Assembly (NCBI GenBank): GCA_021300125.1
Contig: JAJTHX010000260.1
Coordinates: forward strand, 1-9,264
DNA: 9,264 bases
Direction of reading: 5' to 3'
Source: Betaproteobacteria bacterium
GTDB lineage: Bacteria; Pseudomonadota; Gammaproteobacteria; Burkholderiales; SG8-41
Positions 6,713 to 9,264 of this stretch are shown in pieces. A model generated the notes under the pieces. It was not told the origin of the DNA. It did no database searches and saw only the letters and a list, made by a program, of their open reading frames with translations. Within the stretch, counting starts at the first letter, position 1. The number at the start of each line of letters is the position of its first letter. The translations under genes were made by a program, and so were the position numbers.

Positions 6713-7317
6713 ACCACACGCCGGACATTGCGCTGTTCGACGGGCCCTTCGTTTTCCTGCGCCATGGCGAGACCGAACACAACCGGCTGCGCCTGATCGC
6801 CGGTTCGCTGGATGTGCCGCTCAATACCAGCGGGCTGGCCCAGGCCCGTACCGCAGCAGAGAGCCTGCGCGGCAGCGCGGTCGATGCGATCTGGGCCAGC
6901 CCGCTGCAGCGCGCGCGTGACACGGCACGCTGCGTGGCCGAAGTGCTGGGCCTCGACATCACGCTGGTGGCCGAACTGGCTGAGCGAAACTGGGGCGTGC
7001 TTGAGGGCCGGCCGCGCGCGGAACGGGTCCGTGGCAGCACGCCTGCCGGCGCGGAATCGGCGGAAGAATTCCGTGACCGCGTGCTGCGCGGTTTCAGCTG
7101 CATCCAGCCCAGCCGGCTGCCGCTGATCGTTGCCCACTCCGGCATTTATCGCATCCTGGGCGACCGGCTCGGCCTGCCGCCACAGGATGCGCCGGTGGCC
7201 AACAGCCTGCCGCTGCAATTCAGCTGCCGCAGTGGTCAATGGCTCAGCGAGCCGCTGCAGCAGACCGGTCCCGGCGCGCTAGAATGCGGCGACCCGCCGT
7301 CGCCACAACAAACATAA
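6709..7317 (+). CDS. Histidine phosphatase superfamily protein (phosphoglycerate-mutase-like)
   Basis: This protein of 202 residues belongs to the phosphoglycerate mutase/acid phosphatase superfamily and should act through a phosphohistidine in the cytoplasm. FLRHGETEHN (16-25) gives His19 as nucleophile with Arg18. SPLQRARDTA (64-73) gives the second Arg (68), ELAERNWGVLEGR (89-101) the likely acid Glu92, and VAHSGIYR (141-148) the second His143. This is the full catalytic set, so it should be active. The GTG start at 6709 overlaps the MBL gene's TGA (GTGA), with CAGGGG 11 bases upstream, which implies translational coupling. An ATG at 6643 in the same frame would overlap the MBL gene by 70 bases and is less likely. 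Alpha-ribazole, sugar-phosphate and broad-specificity phosphatases share this architecture, so the substrate is open. The last 35 or so codons are poorly conserved in kind and overlap a promoter-like motif. Confidence 0.85.
   Translation: MNHTPDIALFDGPFVFLRHGETEHNRLRLIAGSLDVPLNTSGLAQARTAAESLRGSAVDAIWASPLQRARDTARCVAEVLGLDITLVAELAERNWGVLEGRPRAERVRGSTPAGAESAEEFRDRVLRGFSCIQPSRLPLIVAHSGIYRILGDRLGLPPQDAPVANSLPLQFSCRSGQWLSEPLQQTGPGALECGDPPSPQQT
7280..7285 (+). promoter_or_regulatory. Promoter-like -10 element (TAGAAT) for the third Bug gene
   Basis: GCTAGAATGCGGC contains TAGAAT, a good sigma-70 -10 hexamer of a kind common ahead of betaproteobacterial genes. It lies inside the end of the histidine phosphatase gene, 55 bases before the Bug ATG at 7341, which leaves room for a leader of about 49 bases. 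The best upstream partner, TGCAGC at 7256-7261 with an 18-base spacer, is a poor -35 match. Read-through from the upstream operon is equally possible. Confidence 0.4.
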
Positions 7318-7330
7318 CAACGGCCGTCCC

Positions 7331-7336
7331 GGAGGA
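7331..7336 (+). promoter_or_regulatory. Ribosome binding site deciding the start of the third Bug receptor
   Basis: GGAGGA lies 4 bases before the ATG at 7341. The frame is open upstream to 7239, inside the phosphatase gene, but the extension carries no signal peptide. A second ATG at 7359 has no such site. Confidence 0.8.
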
Positions 7337-7340
7337 AACC

Positions 7341-8330
7341 ATGTGCGCCGTATTGCAGATGCCGCGCCCGATCATTGCGGTACTTTTCGCGTTGCCGCTC
7401 GTGGCCCTGCCGCATGCCGCCGCAGCTCAAGCCTATCCGGCCAAACCGGTGCGGCTGATCGTGCCGCTCGCGCCCGGCGGCACCGGCGACACCCTGGCGC
7501 GATTGACGGCAGACCTGCTGACCTCGGCGCTGGGCCAGCCTACCGTGGTCGACAACCGGCCGGGCGCCAACGGCATCATCGGCATGGAGCTGGTCGCCCA
7601 GTCGGCTGCGGACGGCTATACCCTGCTGTCGGGTTCCAGCGGCAACACCGCGCTCAACACGGCGCTGCATGGCAGCAAGCTGCGCTATGACGTCGAACGC
7701 GATTTCGCGCCGGTGATCCATGTCGCGACCACTACTTCGGTCGTCGTGGCCCATCCCGCCCTGCCGGTGAAGACCATCCCCGATCTGATCGCGCTGGCGC
7801 GCAGCAAACCGGGCACGATCCTCTACGCCTCCGCCGGCATCGGTTCAGCCGTGCACCTGGGCAACGCATTGTTCGAGAGCATGGCTGGTGTGCGCATGAA
7901 CCATGTGCCCTACAAGGGCAGCACCCCCGGCCGGCTCGCCGTGGTGCAGGGCGAAGCACACCTCATGTTCGACGGCCTGCTGCCCTCGCTGCCACTGATC
8001 AAGCAGGGCAGGCTGCGCCCCCTCGCGGTCACCGGGCTGCAGCGCTCAACGGTGTTGCCGGAACTGCCGACCATCGCCGAAACCCTGCCCGGCTACCGTG
8101 CCGAAACCTGGTATGCCCTGTTCGCGCCGGCGCGCACGGCGCCGGCCATCATTAAGACACTCAACGCGGCCGTCGCATCAGGCCTGAAACGCAGCGAAGT
8201 GCAGCAGCGGCTGCAGGCCCAGGGCGCAGAGCCCGCAGGCAGTTCGCCGGCCGATCTGGCGCTGCTGCTGAAGCAGGAAACCGCGCTGTGGCGCAGGGTC
8301 ATCAAGGAGGCAGGCATCACGGCGCAGTAG
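7341..8330 (+). CDS. Bug family tripartite tricarboxylate transporter substrate-binding protein (third copy)
   Basis: This is a periplasmic receptor of 329 residues. Its signal peptide has a hydrophobic stretch (IIAVLFALPLVALPHA, 11-26) and an AAA-Q cleavage site, probably before Gln30. The mature part begins AYPAKPVRLIVPLAPGGTGD (31-50), then shows QSAADGYTLL (87-96), ASAGIGSAVHLG (163-174), NHVPYKGS (187-194), a stretch LMFDGLLPSLP (208-218) in the place of the hinge/pocket strand, and LPTIAETLPGY (242-252). A Cys at residue 2 is too close to the start to be a lipobox. The gene follows the phosphatase stop by 23 bases and precedes the ICL/PEPM gene by 90. The pairing with a lyase-type enzyme suggests that its ligand is a 2-oxo, 2-hydroxy or branched dicarboxylic acid (inference). 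No tctA or tctB is in view. Confidence 0.92.
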   Translation: MCAVLQMPRPIIAVLFALPLVALPHAAAAQAYPAKPVRLIVPLAPGGTGDTLARLTADLLTSALGQPTVVDNRPGANGIIGMELVAQSAADGYTLLSGSSGNTALNTALHGSKLRYDVERDFAPVIHVATTTSVVVAHPALPVKTIPDLIALARSKPGTILYASAGIGSAVHLGNALFESMAGVRMNHVPYKGSTPGRLAVVQGEAHLMFDGLLPSLPLIKQGRLRPLAVTGLQRSTVLPELPTIAETLPGYRAETWYALFAPARTAPAIIKTLNAAVASGLKRSEVQQRLQAQGAEPAGSSPADLALLLKQETALWRRVIKEAGITAQ

Positions 8331-8336
8331 GCGCCG
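8320..8336 (+). other. GC stem-loop spanning the stop codon of the third Bug gene
   Basis: CGGCGC (8320-8325) and GCGCCG (8331-8336) pair perfectly around a 5-base loop that contains the TAG stop codon. No T run follows, so it is not a standard intrinsic terminator. It could slow exonucleases or lower expression of the downstream gene relative to the receptor, or simply be chance in GC-rich DNA. The remaining bases to 8408 show nothing I recognise. Confidence 0.3.
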
Positions 8337-8420
8337 CTCGTCGCCATCGTCATTGCCGCGCCCGCCACCGCATCCCGACACGTTACCGACCACTTCACCG
8401 TTCTTTCCGAGGGAGATTCC

Positions 8421-9264
8421 ATGAGCAACAACACACCCCGTCCCACCGCACAATTGCGCGCCCTGCTGGCTCGTCCCGGCTGCATCGTTGCCCCCGGCGT
8501 CGCCGATGCCTTCGGCGCGCGGCTGGTGAAGATGGAAGGCTTCGAGGCCGTGTACATGACCGGCTTCGGCACCAGCCTGACGCGGCTGGGCATGCCCGAC
8601 GTGGGGCTGCTCACCGCAACCGAGATGATCGACAACGCCAGCCGCATCGCCGAAGCCTCGGGCCTGCCGGTGGTCGCCGACGCCGACACCGGCTACGGCA
8701 ACCCGATCAACACCCGGCGCACCATCCGCGACTATGAAAAGGCAGGGGTTGCCGGTGTGCACCTTGAAGACCAGGCCTGGCCCAAGCGCTGCGGCCACCT
8801 CGCCGGCAAGCGCGTGATCCCGACTGCGGAGATGGTGGCCAAGATCAAGGCCGCCTGCGATGCGCGGCGTGACGACGACTTCGTCATCATCACCAGGACC
8901 GATGCCATCGCCGTCGAGGGTCTCGAAGCCGCGCTGGAACGCGGCGAACGCTATCGTGAAGCCGGTGCCGACATCCTGTTCATCGAGGCGCCGGTCGGCC
9001 GCGAGCAGGTGGAGGTCGTGTCCAAACGCTTCAAGGGCGTGCCGCTGCTCTATAACATGGCCGCCAGCGGCAAGACGCCGGACCTGCCCGCCGACGAACT
9101 GGGCCGGCTGGGCTTCAAGCTTGCCATCTATCCGAACTGGATGCTGCTGGCGGCGATTCCGGCGATGCAGAACCTGCTGCGCGAACTGAAGAAGACCGGC
9201 TCCATCGCCCACCTGCGCGACAAGGTCGCCAACTTCAAGCAGTTCACCGAGATCGCCGGCCTGC
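8421..9264 (+). CDS. Isocitrate lyase/PEP mutase family protein (3' end cut by window)
   Basis: The frame stays open from the ATG at 8421 to the window edge, giving 281 residues of a family usually near 285-300, so little is missing. A GAGGGAGA ribosome site at 8409-8416 supports the start. The protein is a cytoplasmic TIM-barrel enzyme needing Mg2+ that makes or breaks C-C (or C-P) bonds in 2-oxo acids. Signatures are YMTGFGTS (45-52), the metal-binding VADADTGYG (85-93), HLEDQ (114-118), the catalytic loop PKRCGHLAGK (121-130) with Cys124, ITRTDA (157-162) and FIEAP (187-191). The KRCGH loop is that of lyases such as 2-methylisocitrate lyase, dimethylmalate lyase and oxaloacetate hydrolase, and argues against PEP mutase proper. 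LGMPDVGLLT (56-65) is typical of the unassigned proteobacterial group often labelled carboxyphosphonoenolpyruvate mutase. The exact substrate cannot be set. It lies 90 bases after a Bug receptor gene, possibly cotranscribed. Confidence 0.9.
   Translation, partial: MSNNTPRPTAQLRALLARPGCIVAPGVADAFGARLVKMEGFEAVYMTGFGTSLTRLGMPDVGLLTATEMIDNASRIAEASGLPVVADADTGYGNPINTRRTIRDYEKAGVAGVHLEDQAWPKRCGHLAGKRVIPTAEMVAKIKAACDARRDDDFVIITRTDAIAVEGLEAALERGERYREAGADILFIEAPVGREQVEVVSKRFKGVPLLYNMAASGKTPDLPADELGRLGFKLAIYPNWMLLAAIPAMQNLLRELKKTGSIAHLRDKVANFKQFTEIAGL

Noticed and set aside
7341..7349. Lipoprotein signal in the third Bug receptor because of Cys2
   Set aside because: A lipobox cysteine must follow the hydrophobic segment; here it precedes it, and an AAA-Q signal peptidase I site is present.
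8178..9212. Minus-strand open frame (344 codons) opposite the ICL/PEPM gene
   Set aside because: The plus-strand frame from 8421 encodes the complete catalytic signature of a known family; the antisense product is a repetitive His/Gly/Ala-rich sequence.

Overview
This is a GC-rich, gene-dense window with almost no intergenic space. Three of its eight genes encode periplasmic receptors of the Bug family (tripartite tricarboxylate transporter receptors, TctC-like). That family is strongly expanded in Betaproteobacteria, especially Burkholderiales such as Bordetella, Cupriavidus and Polaromonas. A betaproteobacterium is therefore the most likely source, but I cannot name the species from sequence alone.

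Layout from left to right. Bases 1-75 hold an AT-richer imperfect inverted repeat made of 9-base units that start with CAGGAT; it ends 20 bases before the first gene. A rightward group follows: a fused ADP-forming acyl-CoA synthetase (96-2168), an MmgE/PrpD-family protein (2220-3578) and a Bug receptor starting at a GTG (3593-4555). A second Bug gene lies on the minus strand (4562-5536) and converges on the first with only 6 bases between stop codons. After an 81-base divergent intergenic region, a second rightward group runs to the window end: a metallo-beta-lactamase-fold hydrolase with beta-CASP-like features (5618-6712), a histidine-phosphatase-superfamily protein whose GTG overlaps the previous stop (6709-7317), a third Bug receptor (7341-8330), and an isocitrate lyase/PEP mutase family enzyme that is cut by the window edge (8421 onward).

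How the genes could work together (inference). A Bug receptor captures a carboxylate in the periplasm, an MmgE/PrpD protein acts as a hydratase/dehydratase, isomerase or decarboxylase on a branched carboxylic acid, an ICL/PEPM enzyme cleaves or forms a C-C bond next to a 2-oxo or 2-hydroxy acid, and an ADP-forming CoA ligase activates an acid product. This resembles the logic of the methylcitrate or dimethylmalate routes without being either one recognisably. No tctA/tctB membrane subunits are present, so the Bug receptors are orphans within this view. The MBL/histidine-phosphatase pair sits between these metabolic genes and looks like a separate, translationally coupled unit of unknown role.

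I found no RNA genes, insertion sequences, CRISPR arrays or phage genes. Apart from the terminal repeat the window looks like ordinary chromosomal accessory metabolism. The least explained items are the CAGGAT repeat, the compact beta-CASP-like protein with its phosphatase partner, and the unassigned carboxylate pathway.
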